Positions 10,772-19,306 of a stretch of 24,351 nt of DNA are shown here, in pieces. The DNA is from Serpula lacrymans var. lacrymans S7.9 (Eukaryota > Basidiomycota > Agaricomycetes > Boletales > Serpulaceae), in contig NW_006763297.1 of the NCBI RefSeq assembly GCF_000218685.1, positions 634,220 through 658,570 on the forward strand, written 5' to 3'. Positions within the stretch are counted from its first letter, which is position 1; every line of letters starts with the position of its first letter. Both the position numbers and the translations under genes were made by a program. Below the pieces are notes generated by a model that saw only the letters and a list, made by a program, of their open reading frames with translations, ran no database searches and was not told the origin of the DNA.

Positions 10772-11140
10772 TGTCACGATTTGAACCAAACCGTTAGTTT
10801 CTTTTGATTCATTATTTAAATACATCTGATCACGTGACAAATCACGTGATAAAAGCACATGACTCATTATGTAAACAAAGTAGTTAGTTATATCCGATCA
10901 CGTGACAACCACGTGACAAAGCCTAGACTATGACACACAACATCAGTCAGCGCCTCATGGCTACTGCATGTTGTATCAGTCAGCACCTCATGGCTAACAT
11001 TCAGAACGTATATATATCGACACCCATGTACATACTTTTCTCCAGTTGTTGATTACCTCTAAATACAGTGCTTGACACTACTTGTTGACTTTTGAAACTT
11101 ATACCTCCGTTAACTCGGTATAGGGTATAGGAATCTTACA
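10772..11140 (+). mobile_element. 3' LTR of Gypsy copy 1
   Basis: The 369-bp LTR starts TGTCACGATTTG directly after the polypurine tract and ends ATCTTACA. It is a diverged relative of the 351-bp LTRs of copy 2. They share the opening, TCACGTGA boxes, the cagtcagcgcctcatggct block, a TATA box, the cagttgttgatt block and the ccgttaactcggtatagg end. It has four CACGTG-type boxes and lacks the pol-like segment found in copy 2's LTR. The next five bases, gtcca, would be one half of a target duplication, but the 5' end of the element is missing. Confidence 0.9.
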
Positions 11141-11168
11141 GTCCAGCCCAAGATTAAATTAATCTTCC

Positions 11169-11651
11169 CTAGTTGGGTAGCTTCAGCGGTGACTCGTTCT
11201 CTGTGTCCTTGGTACTCGACAACAAAAGAATATTTGTGTGTGATACAGCCACCTGCGTTAAATGTACCATCAATGTTATAGACACGGGAATAGATACATC
11301 TAATTTTACAAGGGGGAGTCCAATCCGCTCTGCCCAGACCTGGTCTATGAAGATTCTGTTAGCGCCTGAATCAAGCAGTGCGCTGGTTGGGTGTACTATG
11401 CCCCAGGCAAGGTTTTCCACACCAACATCTAAACAGATCTCTTTTTGGAATAAATATGTGTGCATCAACACACGCCTTGGGATTTTGGGCAAGGGTGGCT
11501 CCAAAGAAGAAGAAGTATTGAAAGAAACATGTTTTTCTATGTTATTTTTACCAGAATCAAGCACCCTATTGTTTGTCTCGCCGGGGCCACGCTCCAAGGG
11601 AGATGCTGGTGCAGCGGTAGTATTATAAATATTACAGTCACAATGATTCAT
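11169..11651 (-). pseudogene. Retroviral-type aspartic protease region of the minus-strand Gypsy
   Basis: The frame contains ALLDSGANRIFID, the classic LLDSGA active-site motif of retroelement aspartic proteases, followed by WAERIGLPLVKLD. In the intact enzyme this region forms a dimeric protease that processes Gag and Pol. It is the N-terminal part of pol. The frame ends soon after the motif and the rest of pol is missing. The 130 bp between the gag stop and this frame shows no separate gene. Confidence 0.8.
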
Positions 11652-11783
11652 ACAAGTACAAGTTTCAGATAAATTGGGGAGCCACCCCCATCTTTCCTTT
11701 ATTGCTCGTGCAACACCCCAGAGCAGGGGCCACCTTGTTGTGGTTTACTTCATTGTTTCGGGGAGCGAAGGCACCCAAGTGAC

Positions 11784-12697
11784 CTAAGCTCCGAACTCTT
11801 TTCCCTGAGCCTTCATCTCAGCAGCCTGCTGATTGTAGAAGAAGGCCTAGATTTCATTGTATGATCGACTGGCCAGAGTCTGGAGCCGATCGTCCAGTTT
11901 TTTGGTTTCTAATTGGCGCGCCTGGCGCCCTTGGTTATTTTTTTGGTGAGCATCCTGCGCTCCATTTCTACAGTCTCGGGACATGTGTCCCTCTTGGCCG
12001 CAATTGTAGCAGTTCCCCTTGAATCTGCGCATTTGTCCTCCTTGGACCGCACCAATATCCATGGGGGCTCCCTGCCCTGGTTGCAGCCCGAACAGCTTGA
12101 ACCCATGAGAATGCTTATGTTGGTTTGATGACCCAGGGCGCCTGTGGGAATAGTTGCTTTTGGTGGTCCCGCCACCTTGGTGCATCTTGTAGAGCTCTAT
12201 GGCCCTACCTATCTTTCAAACCTCCTTTGCTGCTTCGGAGAGGTTCTCACTTCTCATATCCTGCAGGTAAAGCTGTTCTGCAATGTGGGGGTTCACATTG
12301 CATTCCAGCAGCTCCACTGCATGTTCATTACCAAGACCCCCTTGGATAGAGAGGGCCAGGAACCGGGTTACGAAATCATCTGTCCTCATGTTGCCTTGTT
12401 TGAAGGAACAGATTTGCTGACGCGCCCAGTCACGCTCAGCTTGTGGTTTGAAATATTTTTCGATCTTGACTTTGAGATCATCCCAGGTAGGCCACACTCT
12501 TCAGTAAATTGCGCTCTGTCTCCCTCAAAGGCGCCAGGGTTAGCAATGACTTCGACTTTCTTATTGAATTTTTTCTCTACTGAGGGGGTTGCCACAGGGG
12601 GGTTTGCCTGCAGCTCGGCGAGTTGCGTAGTTAACGCCAAGATCTGTGCACGCATGTTGTGCAACAGAGCGTTGACGTCAGGGGTTTGCAATGACAT
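11784..12697 (-). pseudogene. Gag of the minus-strand Gypsy, frameshifted and with stops
   Basis: The start at 12697 gives MSLQTPDVNALLHNM, a short coiled-coil-like N-terminus, then NPGAFEGDRAQFTEE. A change of frame near 12490 leads to WPTWDDLKVKIEKYFKPQ and a retrotransposon gag core, followed by MDIGAV and a CCHC zinc knuckle CYNCGQEGHMSRDC. The segment usually found between the FEGDRAQF and WPTWDDLK blocks is missing, so the frameshift is probably the scar of an internal deletion. TGA at 12218-12216 (after AAKEV, a likely Trp site) and TAG at 11849-11847 (before AFFYNQQAAEM, a likely Gln site) are further breaks. Confidence 0.85.
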
Positions 12698-13000
12698 GTC
12701 GACTTGTTCCCTTGGTAAAGTAAAAAAAACGTAACAGGGGGTCCCCGCTTGCTATCTGCGGATCTACCTCTTCCCTGCTGAGTATCACATCTCAATCTCC
12801 GACTACCCACACTATATATAGTATTTGAAAATGTATGTAAAGTTATAGTATTAAACCCTGGTCTGTCACGACTTGAACCAGAAGCACTAGCCTGAGCGCT
12901 AGTTTCCTTTTTCATTTCTTTGATATCTGATCACATGACACATAAGATATGTTAAGCTGCTGCTTTAGCGCGGATAACATAAATACGTAGCTATATCAGA

Positions 13001-13019
13001 TCACGTGACCATCACGTGA
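13001..13019. promoter_or_regulatory. Paired TCACGTGA boxes in U3
   Basis: Two palindromic TCACGTGA sites (13001-13008 and 13012-13019) are spaced 11 bp apart, one helical turn, upstream of the TATA box. CACGTG is the binding site of bHLH factors such as the Cbf1/Pho4 type in fungi. The 3' LTR has the same pair, and the diverged copy 1 LTR has four such sites (10830-10837, 10842-10849, 10898-10905 and one at about 10909-10915). Binding is inferred, not shown. Confidence 0.5.
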
Positions 13020-13080
13020 CATAAGTCTAGAACCATTACAAAGAACATCAGTCAGCGCCTCATGGCTGACTTTCAGAAAC

Positions 13081-13089
13081 ATATATATA
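13081..13089 (+). promoter_or_regulatory. TATA box of copy 2 5' LTR
   Basis: atatatata is followed about 30 bp later by cctcagttgttgatt, the predicted transcript start. The copy 1 LTR has a TATA-like run in the same position relative to the same downstream block. Confidence 0.65.
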
Positions 13090-13215
13090 GTAGACCACCA
13101 TGTGCATACTTTCCTCAGTTGTTGATTAATTCTCAATCGCTATTTGTAACGCTACTTGTTTGATTTGAGCCTTCATCCCTCCGTTAACTCGGTATAGGGG
13201 ATAAGGGTTTTACAC

Positions 13216-13227
13216 AATCAACAACTG
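13216..13227 (+). promoter_or_regulatory. Primer-binding site, self-priming type
   Basis: aatcaacaactg begins one base after the 5' LTR, where a Gypsy element carries its primer-binding site. It is the exact complement of cagttgttgatt (13116-13127) at the predicted 5' end of the transcript. This arrangement matches the self-priming of Tf1/sushi-group elements, in which the folded 5' end of the RNA is cleaved and primes minus-strand synthesis. I made no systematic comparison with tRNA 3' ends. Confidence 0.75.
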
Positions 13228-13242
13228 CCACAAGTACCGTTT

Positions 13243-13452
13243 ATGAATATAACAGCAACAATCCTAACCACCATCATCGTCACCGTTGTCATCATCTTCC
13301 TCATCCTAAACCTACTTAAACGCTCAAACCAAACTACCACTACCCTCCCACTTTATCACCTACCCACTCGCCCCGACACCATTTTATCATTTTTCCCGGC
13401 CAACGTCTCCCCCTCCTCATCCCAAGACTCGTTCGTAACCATCCCCCTGTAA
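13243..13452 (+). CDS. Possible small membrane protein in the leader
   Basis: The first ATG after the primer site opens a 69-codon frame. Residues 4-25 form one hydrophobic helix (ATILTTIIVTVVIIFLIL), followed by a basic KR and a Thr/Pro/Ser-rich tail. It would be a single-span microprotein encoded 5' of gag. Third positions are strongly C-biased, but the whole stretch is C/A/T-rich and G-poor, so the frame may be a composition effect. Copy 1 and the minus-strand element do not preserve this region, so no comparison is possible here. Confidence 0.3.
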   Translation: MNITATILTTIIVTVVIIFLILNLLKRSNQTTTTLPLYHLPTRPDTILSFFPANVSPSSSQDSFVTIPL

Positions 13453-13475
13453 ATACATTTTATATCACTATAATC

Positions 13476-13640
13476 TCTTTGGTGTGGAACCATTGGGATT
13501 TTCTCGGTTTTACATAGTTTCATTTTCGATTTCCTCTGACCAGGCCGCACATTTGCGTCCGCCAGTCGGGAGAAGGACTGAAAGCTTAATAAGCTGGTCA
13601 CATTGGGACAACCGTTCGGACCCCAATTTATCACTATACC
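13476..13640 (+). promoter_or_regulatory. Conserved leader block shared with the minus-strand element
   Basis: About 150 bp of non-coding leader is clearly homologous to the reverse complement of 19658-19802. It includes an identical 15-base run (13533-13547 and 19734-19748), ggtgtggaacc at the start and ttcggacc at the end. Two small hairpins are kept: CAGTC/GACTG (13563-13567 with 13576-13580) and AGCTT-aat-AAGCT (13583-13595). Retroelement leaders commonly hold packaging, dimerisation or translation signals; which applies here is unknown. The remaining leader up to 13798 shows weaker similarity and no gene. Confidence 0.55.
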
Positions 13641-13798
13641 TTTTACATAAAATTCGTAAAATACAAAAAATAGTCACCATACATACATAGTCAGTAGTGG
13701 GCTGAAGAGGACCACTTTGACTCAAAGAGAACAGATAGACTACTAGGATCTTAGAAAGCGGTGTATCGATCCAGCTTATCACTGGTGAACTCCTTTCT

Positions 13799-14236
13799 AT
13801 GCTTAGTAGAGATTTTTACATTTGGATCGGAGAGCAACACATTTACTCTCAAGATTACGTATTCAAAAGGCAATTCCCCCTACCAGAAATAGAACCCATC
13901 AGAATCCCATCCCCTTTAATCAAATCCGAAACTCCCCCTCCTCCCCAACTCACATTCAATGTCCAACCTAGAATATCGCGATCTGCCCGAGCCATCCAAC
14001 AGCACGGACAGCGCATTTACCAGGGAAATGATGGACGCATTACCCAGAATAGACACTCCCCCCCCGAAAGAAGCGCGATTGGAAGCATACGTAAAACAAG
14101 AAGTAGAAAAAGCAATAAGACAAACACAAATGCATTACCAATCGCAGCTAGACGAGGCGCTCGAAGAAGTGAGCGTCTTGCAAAGAAAATTAAAGAAACA
14201 GACACCGCCACCTCCAGAAAAGGTGGAGAGAAGTAG
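13799..14236 (+). CDS. Overlapping frame upstream of gag, uncertain
   Basis: A 145-codon frame starts 160 bp before the gag ATG and overlaps gag by 278 bp in another frame. Its unique part begins MLSRDFYIWIGEQHIYSQDY and becomes proline-rich; the overlapping part is basic. It could be an upstream regulatory frame, an N-terminal extension reaching gag by frameshift or splicing, or chance. Nothing in the protein is recognised. Confidence 0.25.
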   Translation: MLSRDFYIWIGEQHIYSQDYVFKRQFPLPEIEPIRIPSPLIKSETPPPPQLTFNVQPRISRSARAIQQHGQRIYQGNDGRITQNRHSPPERSAIGSIRKTRSRKSNKTNTNALPIAARRGARRSERLAKKIKETDTATSRKGGEK

Positions 14237-15077
14237 AACGGCACTGGAGAAACCCGAGAATTTCTCCGGAGAAAAGAAAAAATATAGGGCCTTTAGAGAG
14301 TCCTTATTACTACATTTTGAAGACGATGCCGTATATTTCAAAGATGACCAAAAAAAGATAAGCTTTGTGCTATCTTTTATGAAAGAAGGAGAAGCCGCGG
14401 CCTTCCGGACCGATTGGCTAGAGAACCGAGTCGACGCCCAACAGCTGGGGCTCGATATTACAAACACGTACGGAAGTTGGCCGTATTTTGCGGACAAAAT
14501 GGAAGAAAGGTTCAAGGACAGTTTTGAAAAAGAAACTGCCAAGAACGAAATATTGACCCTGAGACAGGGCAATGAAACCGCCCAAGCCTTCTTTGAAAGG
14601 TTTGAGGAAAAGAAAAGATGGGCGGGATATACAAATAGGATAAACGAAGAGTTCCTAATATCTCTACTCAGAAGGAACATGAATAAGCCGCTAGTAGACA
14701 GGGTGATCTACGGCGGGCATATTCCCAGAGATTACCAAGAGTGGAAAAGGGAACTTATTAGAATAGACTATATTTGGAGAGAGAGAGAAAAAGAGAAGAA
14801 AGGTTCCGATACTGGAAAAAAATCCTATTCGGAACAAAAGAAAGAAGGAGAAAAGAAGAGAGACGGAACCGGATATACCTATACCGGTAGCGGAGAAAGA
14901 ATGGAGGTGGACAAAGCAAAGTTCCGCACTGAGGGACGATGCTACCGGTGCGGAGAAAAGGGACATAGAAGCTTCGAGTGCAAAGACGCGCAAAAAAAGA
15001 AGCCACAATTTAATGTCCGAGAATTCTTAGAAAAGATGAGGAAAGAGGAAAGGGAAAAACTCCTTGAGGGTTTTTAA
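13959..15077 (+). CDS. gag: Gag (capsid/nucleocapsid) of copy 2
   Basis: Gag assembles the virus-like particle in which reverse transcription takes place. The 372-residue protein has an acidic N-terminus, a predicted coiled coil near residues 30-85 (VEKAIRQTQMHYQSQLDEAL), and the retrotransposon gag core near 100-270 (ENFSGEKKKYRAFRESLLLHF, FERFEEKKRW, RELIRIDYIW). A charged linker is followed by one CCHC zinc knuckle, CYRCGEKGHRSFEC, near residue 330. The frame is intact. The start was chosen as the first ATG of this frame with coding-like sequence after it. It ends LLEGF-stop at a run of five T, where pol overlaps in the -1 frame. Confidence 0.9.
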   Translation: MSNLEYRDLPEPSNSTDSAFTREMMDALPRIDTPPPKEARLEAYVKQEVEKAIRQTQMHYQSQLDEALEEVSVLQRKLKKQTPPPPEKVERSRTALEKPENFSGEKKKYRAFRESLLLHFEDDAVYFKDDQKKISFVLSFMKEGEAAAFRTDWLENRVDAQQLGLDITNTYGSWPYFADKMEERFKDSFEKETAKNEILTLRQGNETAQAFFERFEEKKRWAGYTNRINEEFLISLLRRNMNKPLVDRVIYGGHIPRDYQEWKRELIRIDYIWREREKEKKGSDTGKKSYSEQKKEGEKKRDGTGYTYTGSGERMEVDKAKFRTEGRCYRCGEKGHRSFECKDAQKKKPQFNVREFLEKMRKEEREKLLEGF

Positions 15078-15079
15078 AG
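15066..15079 (+). promoter_or_regulatory. Candidate -1 frameshift site at the gag stop
   Basis: The gag end reads gag-ggt-ttt-taa inside a run of five T (15071-15075). A ribosome with tRNA-Phe in the P site could slip one base back onto another TTT and continue as LKRPAVLHRPTEP into the protease. The site is not a canonical heptamer, and no downstream pseudoknot was worked out. Pol may instead be made by readthrough or reinitiation, or the frames may once have been fused. Confidence 0.4.
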
Positions 15080-18000
15080 AGGCCAGCGGTACTGCATCGA
15101 CCGACTGAGCCTAAAGACGTTTCGAATCGATTTCTTCCTTTGACTGTAGATACATATGACTCAGAATTGTTAAGCTGCAGCTTTAGCGCGGATGACAATA
15201 AAACTATTTCCACTCAGACAAAGAAAGAAATCCGAAACGAAAAAGATGCAACTAGAGTAAAAGCGGTGCAGAGTGATAAGACATCCGCAGTTCCAACGGC
15301 GGGCAAATCACTAAAAAGCGCAGCATTTACAATAGATACTAAGATTCCTACACCCGATGCGGCGAACTCTACGGAGGAAAACGCAGCAGAGACTGTAGAA
15401 GAAAGGTCAGGAACCCCTTTAAAAAAACCTAGAACAGAAGTTTGGACCCCAGAGTGGGTAGTAGACAGGCTAAGAGACCAAAAGGAAGAAAGATCCATTG
15501 GGATTCTGAGTGCCTGGACACATAAAAAGAGAACGAGAGAAGTAACCCGGGAAACGATAAAAGAAATCAACCGGTTACCAAAAGTAGAAGCTATACAAGC
15601 GATCATAGAAATTGCCTCCCCAAAAAAGTACATTAGGGGCACCCAAGGCAATCAAATGAACGTAAAATGTAAGCTTACTACATTAGATACTCTCCAATCA
15701 GAAACAGTCGAAGCACTATTGGACAGTGGATGCACGGGGAGTTGCATCGACTCCCAATTTGTGAAAGACAAAAGATATGAGAAAAGGAAGATACCAAGAC
15801 CTATTCCAGTCTATAATGCAGATGGAACTCTTAATAGAAACGGAGCCATCAATGAATTTGTAATACTGCTCATGGAAATCGACGGACACGTCGAGAAGAT
15901 ACATCTTGCCGTAACCAATCTGGGTAACGGAAAAATGTTTCTAGGACATGAGTGGTTGAACAAACATAATCCTAAAATAGACTGGAAAGAATCGAAGTTG
16001 ACCTTTGAAAGATGTCCTGAAGAATGCAGACCGAGAATCCGAATCTCTGATCCAGAGGAGGATCCGGAAATATTCTTTGAGGAACTAGGAGAAGACGAGA
16101 GGATGATACAGGTGAACCTCCATAACTTCGAAGATGCCACGATCGACGATCAATATTACCATATCAGAGCCCAAGGCACAATGGCACAGAAGCTAGCAGA
16201 AGCCGCAGGCAAAGATCGAAAAGAAGGAGGATTCAAAAAGATAGTGCCAAGACGCCTTCATCAATACAAAGACGTATTTGATAAAAAGGAGTTTGACACA
16301 TTACCTGAAAGAAGGCAATGGGATCACGCAATCGAACTAATACCGGGAGATCACTCCCTAGATTGCAAGATTTATCCATTGGCAAAAGGAGAGCAAGAAG
16401 AACTAGATGCGTTCCTAAAAGAGAATCTAGAATCGGGACGGATAAGACCATTAAAGTCCTCATTCGCATCACCATTCTTCTTCATCAAAAAGAAAGACGG
16501 GAAGTTGAGACCAGTTCAAGATTATAGGAAGCTGAATGATATCACTATCAAAAATAGATATCCACTTCCGTTGATCGGGGAACTAGTAGACAAATTGAGT
16601 GGAGCAAAATACTTCACAAAGTTAGATGTAAGATGGGGATATAACAATATCCGAATGAGAGAAGGAGATGAGCATAAAGCGGCGTTTAGAACAAACCGGG
16701 GATTATTTGAACCATTAGTCATGTTTTTCGGACTGACAAATTCCCCTGCCACGTTCCAAACGATGATGAACACACTTTTCAAAGAATTGATAGATGAAGG
16801 ATTAGTAATCATATATCTAGATGATATCATGATATTCACAAAGGATATAGAAATGCACCGAGCAATGACGCGACGTGTGTTAGAAATCCTAAGAAAGAAT
16901 CATCTCTATCTTAAACCAGAAAAATGCGATTTCGAACAGACAGAAGCGGAATACCTGGGACTGATCATCTCAGAGAACGAAATTCGCATGGATCCGGTAA
17001 AAGTAGAAGGAATCAGCAAATGGCCAGAATGCAAAAATAAGAAGGATATACAAGCATTCTTGGGATTTGTAAATTTCTATTGAAGGTTCATAGAGGGCTT
17101 CGGGGAAGTAGCCAAACCATTGACCAAGTTAACGGGAAAAGAGGACTTCATTTGGGGAAATGAACACCAAGAAGCATTTAACACATTGAAACAATGTGTA
17201 GCTTCAGCCCCAGTGTTAGCTCTCCCAGTACCACATGGCCAATACAAAGTAGAAGCAGATAGTAGTGACTTTGCTATGGGTGCTGTCTTATCACAAAGAC
17301 AAAAAGATGACTGGAAGCCAATTGCATACCTCTCCAAAGTGTTAAACCCCACAGAACGCAATTACGAGATCTATGACAAAGAACTTCTTGCCATCATGAC
17401 GGCACTTAACGAATGGAGACATTACTTAATAGACGCAGAAGAGGAATTTGAAATATGGACAGATCATCAAAATCTGCTGTATTTCAAAGAACCCAAGAAG
17501 TTGAACAGGAGACAGGCGCGGTGGATGACAGAGTTGAGCCAGTACCATTTCACGATACATCATATGCCAGGAAGGAAGCATATAAAAGCAGATCTTCTCT
17601 CAAGGCAATCAGATCATAACAAAGGAGAAAACGATAATTAGGATGTAATTGTTGTTAGATGAGAAACTCTTCGCACAAATGACCCTTTCATCAAAACAAA
17701 GACAGGCAATAGCAAATAGTCAGGAAGAAGAATTAGTGATTTCAAAATGGATCTTCAAAAGGAAAGGGAATGTAGATGATTTGATAACAAAGATGAAAGA
17801 AAAGATAGAGAGGAGGGAGGATGGATGGTTTGAGGAAGATGGCTACGTAGTATTCAAAGGCAGGATCTACGTACCAAAAGATGCCAAACTAAGGGAAGAA
17901 ATTATCAGACGAAACCATGACTCTACCATTGCAGGTCATCCAGGAAGATATAAAACAAAAGAGTTGATCACTCGACAATACTGGTGGCCCTATATGGACA

Positions 18001-19290
18001 GAGATATCACGAGATACGTGGATGGATGTGAAGTCTGCCAAAGAACCAAAACAGACCATGAGAAAGAAGGCAGCACCGCTCCATCCAAACAAAATCCCGG
18101 ATAAACCTTGGCAGATCATATTGGTAGATCTGATCGGACCACTACCAGAATCAAACGGATATAACATGATAATGGTAGTAGTAGATTGATTTACAAAAAT
18201 GATCAAGGTAATTCCCACACAAATGGAGATCACATCAGAAGGAGTAGCACAACTATTTAGAGATCACGTATTCAGAAACCATGGCATACCCGAAAAGATC
18301 ATCTCTGATTGGGGACCGCAATTTGTTTCTAAATTCATGAAAGATCTACATATGCTTCTTCAGATAAAAGCAAATCCATCAACAGCATGGCACCCACAGA
18401 CGGATGGACAAACAGAGAGGATCAATCAAGAGATAGAACAGTATCTCAGAATCTTCATAAACCATAAACAAGATGATTGGGCAGAATGGATTACCTTAGC
18501 AGAATTCTCATATAACAACAAACAACATTCTGCAACAGGATACAGCCCATTTTATTTAAATCATGGACACCATCCGAGAACACAGGAAGTAGTGAAAGTG
18601 GAGGTAAAGAACGAAAATGCGGAAGATTTTGTAAAGAGAATGACAGAAACAAGGAAGAGAGCAGAAAAATTGCTGCAAAAAGCAGCTGAACAGATGAAAA
18701 AGCAGTATGATAAGAAGAAAAGAGAAGCAGTGGAGTATAGAGTAGGAGATAAGGTGTACGTAGAAGCGACCAATATCTCAACAGATCGACCAGCCAAGAA
18801 ACTGGACGATAAGAGACACGGTCCGTTTGAAATACTGGAAAAGATAGGCGAATCGGCCTATAAACTAGCGCTACCACCGACATGGCGGCCTATTCATCCA
18901 GTTTTCAACAAGATGAAGCTCACACCATACAAAGAACCACAGTTCCCTTCCCAACAGAAACCTAAACCGATACCGCCGGTAATAGTAGACGGACAAGAAG
19001 AATACGAAGTCGAAGAAGTTTTAGACTCACGTCTAAAAAGAGGAAAATTGGAATACTTAGTACACTGGAAGAACTATCCAAAAGAGGAACGCACGTGGGA
19101 ACCCGAACAACACCTAAACAACTCACCCGAAAAAGTAAAAACATTCCACGATAACAACCCTAGTGCACCCCGACGGATCCGATTTCAATTACATTTCCAA
19201 CCCTTCGAAAACTTCACAACGACTAGAGTCCGAAAACAATTGTTTAATTGGGAAAACGGAAAGATGGACCCCTACTTTCGGGACGAAAGT

Positions 19291-19306
19291 CCTAAGGAGG
19301 GGGTAA
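19291..19306 (+). promoter_or_regulatory. Polypurine tract of copy 2
   Basis: aaggaggggg directly precedes the 3' LTR, the expected site for the plus-strand primer that survives RNase H. Copy 1 has a matching agaggggg before its LTR. The tract overlaps the last codons of pol. Confidence 0.85.

Larger units (their letters stand above)
11141..12863 (-). mobile_element. Decayed minus-strand Gypsy element: leader, gag, protease
   Basis: A second Gypsy lineage lies on the opposite strand, 5' end to the right. Its leader continues across the copy 2 insertion at 19658-19834. Going leftward come the leader, gag (12697-11784) and a protease frame. Reverse transcriptase and everything downstream are absent because the sequence stops at the 3' LTR of copy 1. 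The tggtc at its right edge is duplicated at 19658-19662 by the copy 2 insertion. Confidence 0.85.
12864..13214 (+). repeat. 5' LTR of copy 2
   Basis: TGTCACGACTTG...GGTTTTACA, 351 bp. U3 carries two TCACGTGA boxes, a segment resembling the element's own pol (12951-12982), a TATA box at 13081-13089 and the conserved block cagttgttgatt at 13116-13127. The three differences from the 3' LTR are one c/t near 12907 and two changes near 13104-13110. Confidence 0.96.

Noticed and set aside
12144..12734. 196-codon plus-strand frame
   Set aside because: It is antisense to the minus-strand gag, which has recognised gag and zinc-knuckle motifs.
14135..14680. 181-codon minus-strand frame inside gag
   Set aside because: It is the antisense shadow of an intact gag with a zinc knuckle; its Ser/Phe/Leu-rich composition is typical of shadows of Lys/Glu-rich genes.
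2153..18189. Alternative genetic code with TGA read as Trp
   Set aside because: Several TGA codons fall at likely Trp sites, but TGG is also used for Trp throughout, two stops are TAG, others lie at likely Arg sites, and the proteins also carry frameshifts. Decay of repeats explains all of it.
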